Below, piece after piece: positions 17,007 through 26,930 of a DNA stretch of 64,000 nucleotides; position 1 is the stretch's first letter, and each line of letters opens with the position of its first letter. This stretch comes from Clostridiales bacterium (lineage in GTDB: Bacteria > Bacillota > Clostridia > Saccharofermentanales > Saccharofermentanaceae). A program made the position numbers and the translations under genes. The stretch covers positions 1 to 64,000 of the forward strand of contig JAGCGK010000197.1 in NCBI GenBank assembly GCA_017649645.1, in the 5' to 3' direction. A model generated the notes under the pieces. That model had not been told where the DNA came from. It searched no databases and saw only the letters and a list, made by a program, of their open reading frames with translations.

Positions 17007-18704
17007 TTACTCTGCCGCGCTGGCCTTCAGACTGCTCACCTTTATCGGTGAATCGATATCGATGACTGTGGCTTTGTCAGATGATGCACTGATCATTCTC
17101 GTCTCGATCTCACCTGACTCATACATTATATCAACTCTTACGTCTCCATCAAATGATGAAATTAGAAAAACATCCTCAGAAGTCTCAAAATCTGCAACTT
17201 CTCCGTCAAAACTCTCGACATCCGACAAGAAAGCAAATCTCGGATCCTCCCTGTCCACTACGTAATACATGGCTTTGCTTAAGTCTTCCTCGTTTTCCTT
17301 AAGCATTCCGACCTTGTTATAGATCTCGATATCCCTTCCGAGCTCAAGTCTCGCGATCTCCTCATCGGTATCAAGATTATCATGGACACCTGTAAGTCCC
17401 GGAGCGTAAAGACTCGTAAAATCAAGGTTCTCGATATTGTCATCAGAGATCATCGAATAGAATGTCTGCGCCCTGTTTGACACCTTTCTTCCTGCCCAGG
17501 AAGTAACTTCGCTATAGTAAAGATTTATACCGCAAGTCAGGTACACTCCGGCACCTATAGCGATCGAAAAAGCATAGGCAGGTATCTTATTCTTTCTCGA
17601 AAAAGCGAAGATCAAAACACTTACAAGAAGGATGCTCCATCCGAAATAGCATATAGTCGTAGGAACGTATCCGCCTACGCCTGAAGATATCCAGCCCTGG
17701 TACTTGGCGATAAGAGAATTAGGGATCGCAAATGTTCCGCCGATGATAAGACCTGTCAGCGATAGTTTAAGTATCTCCCTGTTATCAGGCTTTTTTCCAA
17801 GATAAAAAGAAATGCATGTTCCTACGGCGGCAGCAAGCGACGACAGGAGTTTTCGCTTACCCGGAGTAAAATACTCCCTTGAAGCGGCATTTTTAAGTTC
17901 AGCCAAAGGAAACATACCGAACGAGTACACTTTATAGGCTTTTGCAAAACCTGCAAGCTCCATTCCGTCCATGCTCTCAACGTGGATCTGAGACGGATAG
18001 AACTTACGGAATCCAAAGAGCATGATCACATAAACGATCGCAACGATAACATGAGGGATCGACTTTTTGAGTGTCTTCTTAATATCTTTGTCGTTGTTGA
18101 TAAAAGCGATCACAACATATATAGGCAATGCGATAATAAACGCCTCATACACCTGAAGAGACTCATAAAATAGCCAAAGACTAATTGCGAGCCTTATCTT
18201 GGAGTTACACCCGTCAAACAGGTAGATCGCAATTATCATGCAGAAAAGACCGAACATGAAATCCAGCGGATAGCAAACGATAAGGCTGTGCCAGACATCT
18301 ATCTGCAGAAGTCCCAAAAAGAAGATGGAGAAAAATGCTCCATATTCAGGATTGGTCTTCTTTCCGATGATATATGAAATAAGTCCGATATTTAAAAGTA
18401 TCGGAACATACTGCAAAAGCCAGACGGCAACGAAGTTTCCCGTACCGTTAACTAAGTATCTGAATGCAACTACCAAAGGAAATACGATCCCTATCCTTCC
18501 CCTGGCTAGGCCGTATTGGAAAGCATCTGTAAATCCCCTCTTAGGTCCGTAGATTCGCGCGAGAATGAATTCGTAAAGAGAATCGTGACAAGCAAGGACA
18601 GTATCTTTTACACATCGAAAAAAAGCTAATACCATAACCAGCACCATACCCGCAAGTATGACGCGAAGCACCAGTTTTTTTGTGTCCAGTGAGCTTTTCT
18701 CCAT
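17007..18704 (-). CDS. Polytopic membrane protein, possibly glycosyltransferase-like
   Basis: The 565-residue product has about ten hydrophobic helices from residue 10 to about 405, then a soluble C-terminal domain of about 150 residues ending in a strand-rich section. The first loop holds CHDSLYEF followed by LARGRIG, and a later loop has WHSLIVCYPLDF. This layout resembles membrane glycosyltransferases of the GT39/Gtr type, but I cannot name a family. A TTG start at 18773 is possible in frame but lies upstream of the predicted -35 box, so I use the ATG at 18704 despite a weak ribosome-binding site (GGGA, 8 bases away). It is divergent from argJ. Confidence 0.7.
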   Translation of the reverse strand: MEKSSLDTKKLVLRVILAGMVLVMVLAFFRCVKDTVLACHDSLYEFILARIYGPKRGFTDAFQYGLARGRIGIVFPLVVAFRYLVNGTGNFVAVWLLQYVPILLNIGLISYIIGKKTNPEYGAFFSIFFLGLLQIDVWHSLIVCYPLDFMFGLFCMIIAIYLFDGCNSKIRLAISLWLFYESLQVYEAFIIALPIYVVIAFINNDKDIKKTLKKSIPHVIVAIVYVIMLFGFRKFYPSQIHVESMDGMELAGFAKAYKVYSFGMFPLAELKNAASREYFTPGKRKLLSSLAAAVGTCISFYLGKKPDNREILKLSLTGLIIGGTFAIPNSLIAKYQGWISSGVGGYVPTTICYFGWSILLVSVLIFAFSRKNKIPAYAFSIAIGAGVYLTCGINLYYSEVTSWAGRKVSNRAQTFYSMISDDNIENLDFTSLYAPGLTGVHDNLDTDEEIARLELGRDIEIYNKVGMLKENEEDLSKAMYYVVDREDPRFAFLSDVESFDGEVADFETSEDVFLISSFDGDVRVDIMYESGEIETRMISASSDKATVIDIDSPIKVSSLKASAAE

Positions 18705-18736
18705 CCTTTTGTCCCAGATATACAAAGTTTTGAAGT

Positions 18737-18765
18737 AGAATAGCAAAAACACTATACTGTTGCAA
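18737..18765 (-). promoter_or_regulatory. Predicted promoter of the membrane protein gene
   Basis: TTGCAA (18760-18765) and TATTCT (18737-18742) on the minus strand with a 17-base spacer. The start near 18730 excludes the upstream TTG start codon and supports ATG 18704. Confidence 0.5.
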
Positions 18766-18766
18766 G

Positions 18767-18795
18767 TTGCCAATAAGTGTTTTCGAGCGTAAAAT
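18767..18795 (+). promoter_or_regulatory. Predicted promoter of argJ
   Basis: TTGCCA (18767-18772) and TAAAAT (18790-18795), spacer 17. It abuts the divergent promoter of the membrane protein; the two -35 boxes are almost adjacent. No ArgR box is obvious. Confidence 0.55.
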
Positions 18796-18829
18796 CTCTA
18801 AGGTAATAAATTAATATTAGGAGCAAACT

Positions 18830-20035
18830 ATGGATAATTCATATATTACGATGCCAAAAGGATTCAAAGCTTCAGGCATCTGTGCTGATCTTAAGGGAGA
18901 AGGTAAACTCGACTTCGCTCTCGTATATTCCGAATATCCCGCTACAGTAAGCGGTGTCTATACATCAAACCTCGTCAAGGGTCATTCACTTCAAAGATCC
19001 ATCAAGCTTATCGCTAACGGCAACAGCAAGCGTGCTATCGCTATCAATGCAAAGAACGCCAATGCATGCGTAGGTGCTGTCGGCGAAGAAGACGCTAATG
19101 ATATCGCCAAAGCGATCGCGGGCGAACTTAACATATCAAGCGACGAAGTACTTACAGCTTCAACAGGTGTCATCGGTATCAGACTTCCTGTCGAGAAGAT
19201 GGTATCACACGTCCCTACTCTCGTATCCTCACTCGGAAGCGACGAGCAGTCAGCTCATAATGCAGAGCTTGCCATGATGACTACAGATACGGTTCCAAAG
19301 GAAGTAAGTGCCAAGATAACTCTCCAGGACGGCCGTGAAGTTACAGTAGCGGCTATGGCCAAGGGTTCCGGTATGATCCACCCTAATCTCGCTACGATGA
19401 TCTGCGTATTCACAACAGATGCAAAGATCGAGAAAACTCTTCTCGATGATATGTTAAAGCGCGCTGTGTCTCATACATTCAACAGAGTAAGCGTTGACGG
19501 CGACACATCCGTATGCGACTCCGTAATGGTATTTGCAAACGGTGCCAGCGAAGTTGAGATCACAGAAGGAACTGAGGATGCTGACATCTTCTATACAACC
19601 CTCGAGCAGCTCTCCACTGACCTTGCACGTATGATCGCATGCGACGGTGAGGGCGCTACAAAACTTCTGGAAGTTATTGTTAATGGTGCCAAGGATGCGA
19701 ACGATGCTAAGCTCGTAGTTACAGCTATCGCAAGATCACCTCTTTGTAAGACTGCTATCTTCGGCGAAGATGCTAACTTCGGAAGATTCATAACGGCCGC
19801 CGGCTACTCCGGAGCAGATTTTGACCCTAACAAGCTTGATATGTACGTCGGTGACCTTCCTGTCTGCAAAGACGGTGATGCAACTATCACAGACGAGGAA
19901 GAGGCAGCAAAGCTTCTTGCCGAGCACGATATCACTGTAACGGTAAACCTCAACGCAGGAGATTATTCAGACCGCATGTTTACCTGTGACTTCTCTTATG
20001 ACTACGTAAAGATCAACGGCAGCTACAGAAGTTAA
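18830..20035 (+). CDS. argJ: Bifunctional ornithine acetyltransferase / N-acetylglutamate synthase
   Basis: ArgJ moves the acetyl group from N-acetylornithine to glutamate, closing the cyclic arginine pathway. The 401-residue precursor has the self-cleavage site: AKGSGMIHPNLATMICVF, where the Thr after Ala becomes the N-terminal nucleophile of the beta chain. FNRVSVDGDTSVCDS and the C-terminal GDYSDRMFTCDFSYDYVKIN also match the family, including the typical ending. An AGGAG site lies 6 bases before the ATG. It stands alone, without argC, argB or argD next to it, which is unusual since these normally form an operon. It is flanked by a bidirectional terminator. Confidence 0.95.
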   Translation: MDNSYITMPKGFKASGICADLKGEGKLDFALVYSEYPATVSGVYTSNLVKGHSLQRSIKLIANGNSKRAIAINAKNANACVGAVGEEDANDIAKAIAGELNISSDEVLTASTGVIGIRLPVEKMVSHVPTLVSSLGSDEQSAHNAELAMMTTDTVPKEVSAKITLQDGREVTVAAMAKGSGMIHPNLATMICVFTTDAKIEKTLLDDMLKRAVSHTFNRVSVDGDTSVCDSVMVFANGASEVEITEGTEDADIFYTTLEQLSTDLARMIACDGEGATKLLEVIVNGAKDANDAKLVVTAIARSPLCKTAIFGEDANFGRFITAAGYSGADFDPNKLDMYVGDLPVCKDGDATITDEEEAAKLLAEHDITVTVNLNAGDYSDRMFTCDFSYDYVKINGSYRS

Positions 20036-20056
20036 TAACAATAAAATCGCATAAAG

Positions 20057-20085
20057 AAAGGACCGCCTCATTGAGACGGTCCTTT
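20057..20085. terminator. Bidirectional terminator between argJ and the Clp gene
   Basis: A perfect hairpin: AAAGGACCG / CGGTCCTTT with inner CTCA/TGAG pairing. A-rich and T-rich flanks on both sides let it serve both convergent genes. Confidence 0.8.
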
Positions 20086-20089
20086 ATCA

Positions 20090-22483
20090 TTAGTTATTTC
20101 CTTTTTTATCAACTTTATCAGGAACGACAACCACCAGAGATTCTTCACTCTCTACGATATCAAAGACGAATTCGTCTTTCCTTAGATCGATCTTGATGCT
20201 CTTGCAGCCCTTCAGCTTGCCTTCAAGGAACATATCTGCAAGTCTGTCTTCGATCTTGCTTCTGATAACCTTACGAAGCGGTCTTGCACCAAACTTAGGG
20301 TCATATCCGAGCCTAGCGAGCTCATCAGCAGCCTTGTTAGTGATCTTAGCTTCGATATTCTTCTCTTTAAGAGCCTCAAAGACTTCCTTCATCATGATAT
20401 CAACGATGCTTCTGATCTCTTCCTTAGTTAGTTCATTGAAGATTACGGTCTCATCAACACGGTTAAGGAACTCAGGTCTGAATGTCTCCTTCAAAGCAGA
20501 AGCTACTCTGCTCTCGAGAGCTTCTCTGGTTCCGTTTTCAAATCCGATCGTATTTGCCTTAGCAGAGTTACCAGCGTTGGAAGTCATGATAATGATCGTA
20601 TTCTCGAAGTTAACATGAAGTCCGTGGCTGTCCGTAAGTCTGCCTTCATCAAGAAGCTGCAAGAGAAGATTGAATACATCCGGATGTGCCTTCTCGATCT
20701 CATCGAAAAGGATTACCGAATAAGGCTTTCTTCTTACCTGCTCCGTAAGTTGTCCGGAATCCTCGTGTCCTACATAACCCGGAGGAGAACCGATCATCTT
20801 ACTTACAGAATGAGCTTCCATGTACTCAGACATATCGATCCTGATAAGAGCCTCTTCACTGTCAAACATTACTTCAGCGAGAGCCTTAACAAGTTCTGTC
20901 TTACCAACACCTGTAGGTCCTACGAAAATGAAGGATGCAGGCTTATGTTTCTTAGTAAATCCTGATCTGTTACGACGAACAGCACGTGCAACAGCACTTA
21001 CAGCCTTATCCTGACCGATAACGCGCTTATGAAGTCTCTCTTCAAGATGGATAAGCTTATCTGTCTCAGTCTCAGAAATGGACTTCAACGGAATACCTGT
21101 CCACATCTCGACTACTCTTGCAATATCCTCGATCTGGATAGGATCAGGCTTGATATCATCCTTAAGAGAATCAAACTCCTTCTGGAGCTTATCGTACTTA
21201 GCCTTAAGTTCTGCCATAGTAGCAAAACCCTTCTCCTGCATCTCAGGAGCAAGTTCAGACAATGTATCAGAATAGTTCTGATAAGCACGCTCAGCTTCCT
21301 TAAGGGCATTTTCCGTCTTTGCATACTTAACGAGCTTGATGTTCTCGAGATTAGCTCTGGAACCTGCCTCATCGATAAGGTCGATTGCCTTATCAGGAAG
21401 ATATCTGTCTGTTATATATCTCTTGGAAGCTCTAACCGCAAACTCGATAACTTCATCAGAGTATGTTACGTTATGATGCTTCTCGTAATAGTCCTTGATT
21501 CCCTTAAGGATCTCGATAGCAACTTCAACTGAAGGCTCATCGAGCATTACCTTTTGGAAACGACGCTCAAGAGCTGAATCCTTCTCGATCTTACGATACT
21601 CGGCTGTAGTAGTAGAACCCAATATACGGAGTTCTCCTCTTGCAAGTGCAGGCTTAAGGATATTAGCTGCATTTGTTGAACCTTCAGCATCACCTGCGCC
21701 CATGATCGTATGAAGCTCATCGATAACGAGGATCACGTTCTCCTCACGCATAGCTTCATTGATAACGCCTTTGATACGGCTCTCGAACTGACCTCTGAAC
21801 TGAGTACCTGCTACCATTGCAGGAAGATCGAGCTGCCATACTCTCATTGAAAGGAGCTTCTCAGGAACCTTGCCTTCAACGATCTTAAGAGCCAAACCCT
21901 GAGCAACAGCTGTCTTACCGACACCAGGAGCACCGATCAATACAGGATTGTTCTTTGTTCTTCTGTTGAGGATCTGAACAACTCTGTCGATCTCCTTATC
22001 TCTTCCGAGGATCCTGTCGATCTTACCTTCAGCAGCACGCTCTGTAAGGTCTGTTCCGAACTCACTTAAGAATTTGAGTTTCTTTTTTCTGGTACCTTTA
22101 GTCTTTGCTGAGCCCTGTTCAGCAGTTCCTTCATCTCCGTCAGGAAGCTTATCTACAACTCCTGTGTTGGAACTGTCTTCATCAAACTCATATGGTTCAT
22201 CATCAAACGGCAGATTCATTTCATCATTGTTGAGTATGGTCTTAAAGAAATCCGCAGGATCTGTCGGACCGCTTGTACCGCCGAGCATATTCTCGACTCT
22301 GTCGCTCATCTCATCAATGTTTTCATCAGTGATACCTGCAGCCTTGAACATGTCGCTGATCCCGCTTAAACCGGATTCATACGCACATTTGATGCAGTAT
22401 CCCTCATCTATTCTCTCGCCGTTCTCATATCGGCTTGTAAAAACGATAGCTACTCGTTTTTTACACTTCGTACAAATTGACAT
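20090..22483 (-). CDS. clpE: ClpE/ClpC-type ATPase with N-terminal zinc finger
   Basis: A 797-residue double-AAA+ unfoldase that would feed substrates to ClpP. D1 has [12 protein letters not shown] and [13 protein letters not shown]2 has [13 protein letters not shown] and [13 protein letters not shown] middle coiled coil is at about 400-455, and the ClpP-contact tripeptide IGF is seen in NTIGFENG. The first 30 residues have two Cys pairs (CTKC and CIKC), a treble zinc finger as in ClpE, and the usual Clp N-domain repeats are absent; an acidic linker (about 70-140) follows. The Zn finger makes ClpE the better name than ClpC, though the length is above most ClpE proteins. It starts 5 bases after uvrA ends, so the two are co-transcribed. 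No CtsR site is visible directly before it. Confidence 0.88.
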   Translation of the reverse strand: MSICTKCKKRVAIVFTSRYENGERIDEGYCIKCAYESGLSGISDMFKAAGITDENIDEMSDRVENMLGGTSGPTDPADFFKTILNNDEMNLPFDDEPYEFDEDSSNTGVVDKLPDGDEGTAEQGSAKTKGTRKKKLKFLSEFGTDLTERAAEGKIDRILGRDKEIDRVVQILNRRTKNNPVLIGAPGVGKTAVAQGLALKIVEGKVPEKLLSMRVWQLDLPAMVAGTQFRGQFESRIKGVINEAMREENVILVIDELHTIMGAGDAEGSTNAANILKPALARGELRILGSTTTAEYRKIEKDSALERRFQKVMLDEPSVEVAIEILKGIKDYYEKHHNVTYSDEVIEFAVRASKRYITDRYLPDKAIDLIDEAGSRANLENIKLVKYAKTENALKEAERAYQNYSDTLSELAPEMQEKGFATMAELKAKYDKLQKEFDSLKDDIKPDPIQIEDIARVVEMWTGIPLKSISETETDKLIHLEERLHKRVIGQDKAVSAVARAVRRNRSGFTKKHKPASFIFVGPTGVGKTELVKALAEVMFDSEEALIRIDMSEYMEAHSVSKMIGSPPGYVGHEDSGQLTEQVRRKPYSVILFDEIEKAHPDVFNLLLQLLDEGRLTDSHGLHVNFENTIIIMTSNAGNSAKANTIGFENGTREALESRVASALKETFRPEFLNRVDETVIFNELTKEEIRSIVDIMMKEVFEALKEKNIEAKITNKAADELARLGYDPKFGARPLRKVIRSKIEDRLADMFLEGKLKGCKSIKIDLRKDEFVFDIVESEESLVVVVPDKVDKKGNN

Positions 22484-22488
22484 TATAT

Positions 22489-25479
22489 CTATACTCCACT
22501 TTCTTTAACTTTACGTCGCGGCTTAGGTCCAGTCGCGATCTCTAATGCATCTTCCTCTAATCTGTCCTTATCTATCAATGCCTCAAGAGTCGTGTACTGA
22601 CCCTTGTTCTTAGCTCTGTCAAGAAGAGGCTTCAGAAATTGACCCGTATAAGATTCCTTAACCTCACAGATCTGTTCAGGCGTACCTGTTGCTATAACCG
22701 TACCGCCTCTGTCACCGCTCTCAGGTCCGAGATCGATAATGTGGTCGCAAGTCTTGATAACATCAAGATTATGCTCAATTACCACGACAGTATTACTATT
22801 TTGTGTGAGGCGCTCCAAAATGTCAACAAGCTTATGGACGTCAGCCATGTGAAGGCCTGTCGTAGGCTCATCGAGTACATAAAGCGTCTTACCGGTCGAC
22901 CTTCTGGACAATTCCGCAGCGAGCTTGATCCTCTGAGCTTCATCACCGGAAAGCTGGGTTGAAGGCTGACCTAATTTAATATATCCTAATCCGACGTCCT
23001 TGAGGGTTCTTACTTTGTGGTAAATCTTAGGAATATTAGAGAAGAACTCACAAGCCTCATCAACGGACATATTAAGAACATCAGAAATATTCTTGCCCTT
23101 ATATTTTACTTCCAATGTCTCTCTATTATACCGCTTTCCTTTACAAACATCACACTTGACGTAGATGTCAGGAAGGAAGTGCATCTCGATCTTGATGACA
23201 CCGTCACCTGCACAAGCCTCACAGCGGCCGCCCTTAACATTGAAGCTGAACCTTCCGTTCTTATAACCTCTCTGCTTACTGTCAGGCGTATTTGCATAAA
23301 GCTCTCTTATCATATCGAAAACACCGATATATGTCGCAGGATTACTTCTAGGGGTCCTACCGATAGGAGACTGGTCAATTACAATGATCTTATCAAGGTC
23401 ACTGTAGCCGGTGATATCCTTACACTTAACCTTGGACTTTCTGGCTCCGTTGAGCTTGTTTTCGAGTACAGGAACAAGAGTCGAATTAATAAGCGAGCTC
23501 TTACCTGAGCCGGATACGCCCGTGATACAGGTGAAAAGTCCGAGAGGGATATCAACATCCATATCCTTAAGGTTGTTGGCACATGCGCCCTTGATCTTCA
23601 GGAATTTACCCTTCGGTTTTCTTCTGTCAACGGGAACAGGAATGAACTTTCTGCCGCTTAAGTAGTCACCCGTGATGGATGCCTTATTCTTCTCTATCTG
23701 CTTAGCTGAACCCATAGCGATAATCTGACCGCCGTTAATACCGGCACCCGGACCAACGTCGATTATCGTATCAGCTGCTCTCATCGTATCTTCGTCATGC
23801 TCGACTACCAAAACGGAGTTACCGAGGTTCTTAAGCTTATTTAGTGTAGCAAGAAGCTTATTGTTGTCTCTTTGGTGAAGACCTATGGAAGGCTCATCAA
23901 GTATATAGAGAACTCCCTTAAGTCCTGATCCGATCTGAGTAGCAAGACGAATACGCTGCGCTTCACCGCCTGACAAGGTCGATGCAGGCCTGCTCAATGT
24001 CATATAGTCAAGACCGACGTCACAAAGGAACGTAAGCCTGTTATCGATCTCTCTTAAGATAGATTCGGCTATCTGGCTCTTACGCTGTGAGAGATTGAGC
24101 TTACTTAAGAACTTTCTGCAATCCATAACGGATTTATCAGTAAGCTGACTGATATTGGTCTTATTAAGTAGAATCGAAAGACTTTCCTTCTTAAGCCTTG
24201 CACCGTTACAGGAAGGACATACGCAGATACTCATGTACTGCTCATAGTTAGCCTTCATCTCCTCGGATCCGGCTTCCCTGTATCTTCTCATTACGCTCGG
24301 GACAACACCTTCCCATGCCGCATAATAATCTGAATCTCTTTTATAGATACTGTTGCTGGTATCTATCTTCATCTTCTCTCCGCCGTTACCGAACATTATT
24401 ATGTCGCGTGCTTTCTTTGAAAGCTTGTAGTAAGGCGTATCAAGAGAAAAACCGTACTTTTCGGACAAAGCAACGATGAAGCTTCTTCCCCAACTCTTCG
24501 GATCATCAAAGTTCCAGCCTGCGGTCCTTACAGCACCTTCATTAAGACTAAGCTTAGGATCCTGAACGCAAAGCTCAGGGTCGACATTAGTAAGAACACC
24601 GATACCTGCACATTCAGGACAAGCACCATAAGGGTTATTAAACGAGAACATTCTCGGAGATACTTCTCCGTAGGAGATTCCGCAATCAGGACAGGAAAGT
24701 CTTTGAGAGAAGAAATCTTCCTTTACCTCATATTCGCGCTCACCGCTCTCGCTTTCCTTAACTACCTGAACTTCGACATTAAGAATACCGTCAGCGAGCT
24801 TTAAGGCCTGCTCACAGGAATCCGTTAGTCTTGACATGGACTCTTCCTTAAGGACGATTCTGTCAACAACGATATCGATCTCATGTTTCTTATTCTTATC
24901 CAAAACGATCTCTTCATCGAGTTCGTACATAGAACCGTCGATCCTGGCTCTTACAAAACCTGACTTACGATAATCTTCTAGTTGCTTAACAAACTCACCC
25001 TTACGTCCCCTAACGACCGGAGCCATGACTATCATCCTGGTTCCGACAGGATATTCAAACAGTTTATTAATTATCTGATCAATAGACTGAGACTTGATAG
25101 GTTTGCCGCACTTCCAGCATACAGGCTGACCTACTCTGGCATACAAAAGTCTTAGGTAGTCATAGATCTCAGTTACAGTACCGACTGTAGATCTCGGGTT
25201 CTTGCTTGTAGTCTTCTGATCGATAGAGATCGCAGGAGAAAGTCCGTCGATCTTATCAACGTCAGGCTTTTCCATCTGACCCAAAAACATACGTGCATAT
25301 GAAGATAAGGATTCAACATATCTTCTCTGCCCTTCAGCGTAGATGGTATCAAAGGCAAGCGAGCTCTTGCCGGAGCCTGAAAGACCCGTCAATACAACAA
25401 GTTTATCGCGTGGGATATCCACGTCTATATTCTTAAGGTTGTGCTCTCTGGCACCCCTTATCTTAATAAAATCATCCAT
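22489..25479 (-). CDS. uvrA: Excinuclease ABC subunit A
   Basis: UvrA finds bulky DNA lesions and loads UvrB. The protein has the family's full pattern: N-terminal ATPase with [14 protein letters not shown], a zinc finger (CWKC near residue 120 and CPDC/CPEC around 255-285), the first signature [12 protein letters not shown] with [14 protein letters not shown], the second Walker [11 protein letters not shown], the CEAC/CDVC zinc module, and the second signature [12 protein letters not shown] with [11 protein letters not shown]. The second signature reads LSGDE rather than the common LSGGE. Length of 996 is slightly above average because of a basic C-terminal tail. uvrB is not adjacent. A LexA-like box lies in front of it. 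Confidence 0.96.
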   Translation of the reverse strand: MDDFIKIRGAREHNLKNIDVDIPRDKLVVLTGLSGSGKSSLAFDTIYAEGQRRYVESLSSYARMFLGQMEKPDVDKIDGLSPAISIDQKTTSKNPRSTVGTVTEIYDYLRLLYARVGQPVCWKCGKPIKSQSIDQIINKLFEYPVGTRMIVMAPVVRGRKGEFVKQLEDYRKSGFVRARIDGSMYELDEEIVLDKNKKHEIDIVVDRIVLKEESMSRLTDSCEQALKLADGILNVEVQVVKESESGEREYEVKEDFFSQRLSCPDCGISYGEVSPRMFSFNNPYGACPECAGIGVLTNVDPELCVQDPKLSLNEGAVRTAGWNFDDPKSWGRSFIVALSEKYGFSLDTPYYKLSKKARDIIMFGNGGEKMKIDTSNSIYKRDSDYYAAWEGVVPSVMRRYREAGSEEMKANYEQYMSICVCPSCNGARLKKESLSILLNKTNISQLTDKSVMDCRKFLSKLNLSQRKSQIAESILREIDNRLTFLCDVGLDYMTLSRPASTLSGGEAQRIRLATQIGSGLKGVLYILDEPSIGLHQRDNNKLLATLNKLKNLGNSVLVVEHDEDTMRAADTIIDVGPGAGINGGQIIAMGSAKQIEKNKASITGDYLSGRKFIPVPVDRRKPKGKFLKIKGACANNLKDMDVDIPLGLFTCITGVSGSGKSSLINSTLVPVLENKLNGARKSKVKCKDITGYSDLDKIIVIDQSPIGRTPRSNPATYIGVFDMIRELYANTPDSKQRGYKNGRFSFNVKGGRCEACAGDGVIKIEMHFLPDIYVKCDVCKGKRYNRETLEVKYKGKNISDVLNMSVDEACEFFSNIPKIYHKVRTLKDVGLGYIKLGQPSTQLSGDEAQRIKLAAELSRRSTGKTLYVLDEPTTGLHMADVHKLVDILERLTQNSNTVVVIEHNLDVIKTCDHIIDLGPESGDRGGTVIATGTPEQICEVKESYTGQFLKPLLDRAKNKGQYTTLEALIDKDRLEEDALEIATGPKPRRKVKESGV

Positions 25480-25497
25480 ACAACTTCTCTCTAAAAA

Positions 25498-25511
25498 CGA
25501 ATTTATGTTCT
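25498..25511. promoter_or_regulatory. Possible LexA (SOS) box before uvrA
   Basis: CGAATTTATGTTCT matches the Gram-positive LexA consensus CGAAC-N4-GTTCG at 8 of 10 fixed positions. It lies 19-32 bases before the uvrA start codon, a place where repressor would block transcription. UvrA is a known LexA target in Bacillus; here only the sequence match supports it. Confidence 0.4.
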
Positions 25512-25585
25512 TTTTCTATTAGAGTCTACCACATTATAAATTTAAATGGATATACTTTATATCATATATTTGCAAAAAAAACTCC

Positions 25586-25614
25586 TTGCCTTTCTAAAAT
25601 TCATATGCTAATAT
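25586..25614 (+). promoter_or_regulatory. Predicted promoter of tRNA-Glu
   Basis: TTGCCT (25586-25591) and TAATAT (25609-25614), spacer 17. The start near 25621 gives a 10-base leader. Confidence 0.5.
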
Positions 25615-25630
25615 TTACAAGCGTGATTGA

Positions 25631-25705
25631 GGCCCCATGGTCAAGCGGCTAAGACGGCGCCCTCTCAAGGCGCAATCACGAGTTCGATTCTCGTTGGGGT
25701 CACCA
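25631..25705 (+). tRNA. tRNA-Glu (anticodon CTC)
   Basis: A 75-base cloverleaf: acceptor GGCCCCA pairs with TGGGGTC, stem GCGCC/GGCGC holds loop CTCTCAA (anticodon CTC), T loop TTCGATT, discriminator A, CCA encoded. It is a single-gene transcript reading the GAG codon. Confidence 0.94.
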
Positions 25706-25706
25706 C

Positions 25707-25741
25707 TAACCTCGAAGCAAGTGCTTCGGGGTTTTCTTTTT
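25707..25741 (+). terminator. Terminator of tRNA-Glu
   Basis: Stem AACCTCGAAGCA pairing with TGCTTCGGGGTT, followed by a T-rich tail. Confidence 0.85.
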
Positions 25742-25816
25742 GCATGATATTTCATGCCAAGACATGATTAACCCTATCCAATACGTTCGAACATTGCACT
25801 ATCCCTCAATTTGTTG

Positions 25817-25825
25817 TGCTATACT
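25817..25825 (+). promoter_or_regulatory. Extended -10 promoter of the SPFH gene
   Basis: TGCTATACT is an extended -10 element. A TTGCAC lies 20 bases upstream, too far for a normal -35. The start would be near 25832, 26 bases before the ATG, and the GGAGG is at 25845-25849. Confidence 0.45.
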
Positions 25826-25857
25826 CTCTTCTTGGGTAAACAAGGAGGTACACAAAT

Positions 25858-26871
25858 ATGTTGAACGGTATTTTTATTTTCTTAGGTCTTCTTTTCATTG
25901 GACTTGGAATTTTCCTTATCGTCAGAAAGTCTCTTAAGAAAAACAAGTCAGGCGTGGTCAATGCACCAAAGGCTCCTGTAAAGCACTATAGTGCAATTCT
26001 ATTGATCGCACTCGGTATTGCAAGCCTTATCTTCTCAATGTCATTTACGATCATTCCTACAGGTTATACAGGCGTAAGAGTTACATTCGGTCAGGTAGAT
26101 AAAAGAACTCTCAATAACGGCTTTAACTTCCATGCTCCATTTATCCAGGAGATAGTCCTGGTTAATAACAAGCAGCAGGATATCAAGTTTAACGAGAATT
26201 CCATCTCGTCTGAGACCAGCGAGCGTAACACGGTAATCTTCAAGGGCATCACGATCACATATCAGATCAATCCTGAGAAGTCAGCTTGGATCTATGCAAA
26301 CGTTACAAACTACGAGGCAGGTCTTGTTAATGAGTCTCTTGTAGCTTCCGCTATCAAGACAACTTCCAAGACTTTGTCCCCTGTAGACTGTACAAACCGA
26401 AGCATCCTCGAGCCTAAGGCCAAGGAGAATATCCAGAAGTCCCTGGACGAGAAATACGGATCAGAAGTTGTCTATGTTAATAAGGTAGTCATCAATGATG
26501 CTACGTTCGATGCCGAGTATGACGAGAAGATCGCTAAAAAGCAGCAGGCTCAGATCGATTATGAGACACAGCAGATCGAAAACAAGAAGAACATCGAGAA
26601 AGCTGAAGCTGATGCAACAGTTACAAAGACAAATGCACAGGCTAAGGCTGATGCACTCGTTATCAATGCAGAAGCTGAGGCAAATGCAAACAAGACAATC
26701 AGTGATTCTATCGATTCAAATGTCCTTCAGAACAAGTACTATGAGACTTGGGACGGCAAGCTTCCTACAACGATCGTAGGTTCTGATGTAACAAGCTCGA
26801 TACTTATCGGTACAGATTCGGAAAATAAAGTAGTTACGGAAACAACTACAACAGAAACAAACGAAGACTAA
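25858..26871 (+). CDS. SPFH/prohibitin-family membrane protein
   Basis: Two N-terminal hydrophobic segments (about residues 3-22 and 42-63) precede an SPFH domain (about 68-240) beginning IIPTGYTGVRVTFGQV and NNGFNFHAPF, followed by a charged helix rich in Ala, Glu and Lys (about 225-290), the typical coiled-coil stalk. Prohibitin-like proteins form ring or cage assemblies at membranes and often hold proteases such as FtsH; no protease gene is next to it. Length 337 is normal. The Thr-rich C-terminal end is species-specific. GGAGG lies 8 bases before the ATG. Confidence 0.88.
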   Translation: MLNGIFIFLGLLFIGLGIFLIVRKSLKKNKSGVVNAPKAPVKHYSAILLIALGIASLIFSMSFTIIPTGYTGVRVTFGQVDKRTLNNGFNFHAPFIQEIVLVNNKQQDIKFNENSISSETSERNTVIFKGITITYQINPEKSAWIYANVTNYEAGLVNESLVASAIKTTSKTLSPVDCTNRSILEPKAKENIQKSLDEKYGSEVVYVNKVVINDATFDAEYDEKIAKKQQAQIDYETQQIENKKNIEKAEADATVTKTNAQAKADALVINAEAEANANKTISDSIDSNVLQNKYYETWDGKLPTTIVGSDVTSSILIGTDSENKVVTETTTTETNED

Positions 26872-26885
26872 TAAGAAAGTAACAA

Positions 26886-26914
26886 AAAGGACGGTTCATT
26901 TTGAACCGTCCTTT
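26886..26914. terminator. Bidirectional terminator between the SPFH and citrate synthase genes
   Basis: Perfect hairpin AAAGGACGGTTCA / TGAACCGTCCTTT. It closely resembles the argJ-clpE terminator in stem sequence, a recurring style in this genome. Confidence 0.8.
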
Positions 26915-26930
26915 ACTATGCTTAAAAAAC

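Noticed and set aside
18705..18773. TTG start 23 codons upstream for the polytopic membrane protein
   Set aside because: It lies before the predicted -35 box, and the argJ promoter overlaps it.
25784..25800. GTTCGAAC near the SPFH gene as a LexA box
   Set aside because: The half-sites face the wrong way (GTTC then GAAC with no spacer).
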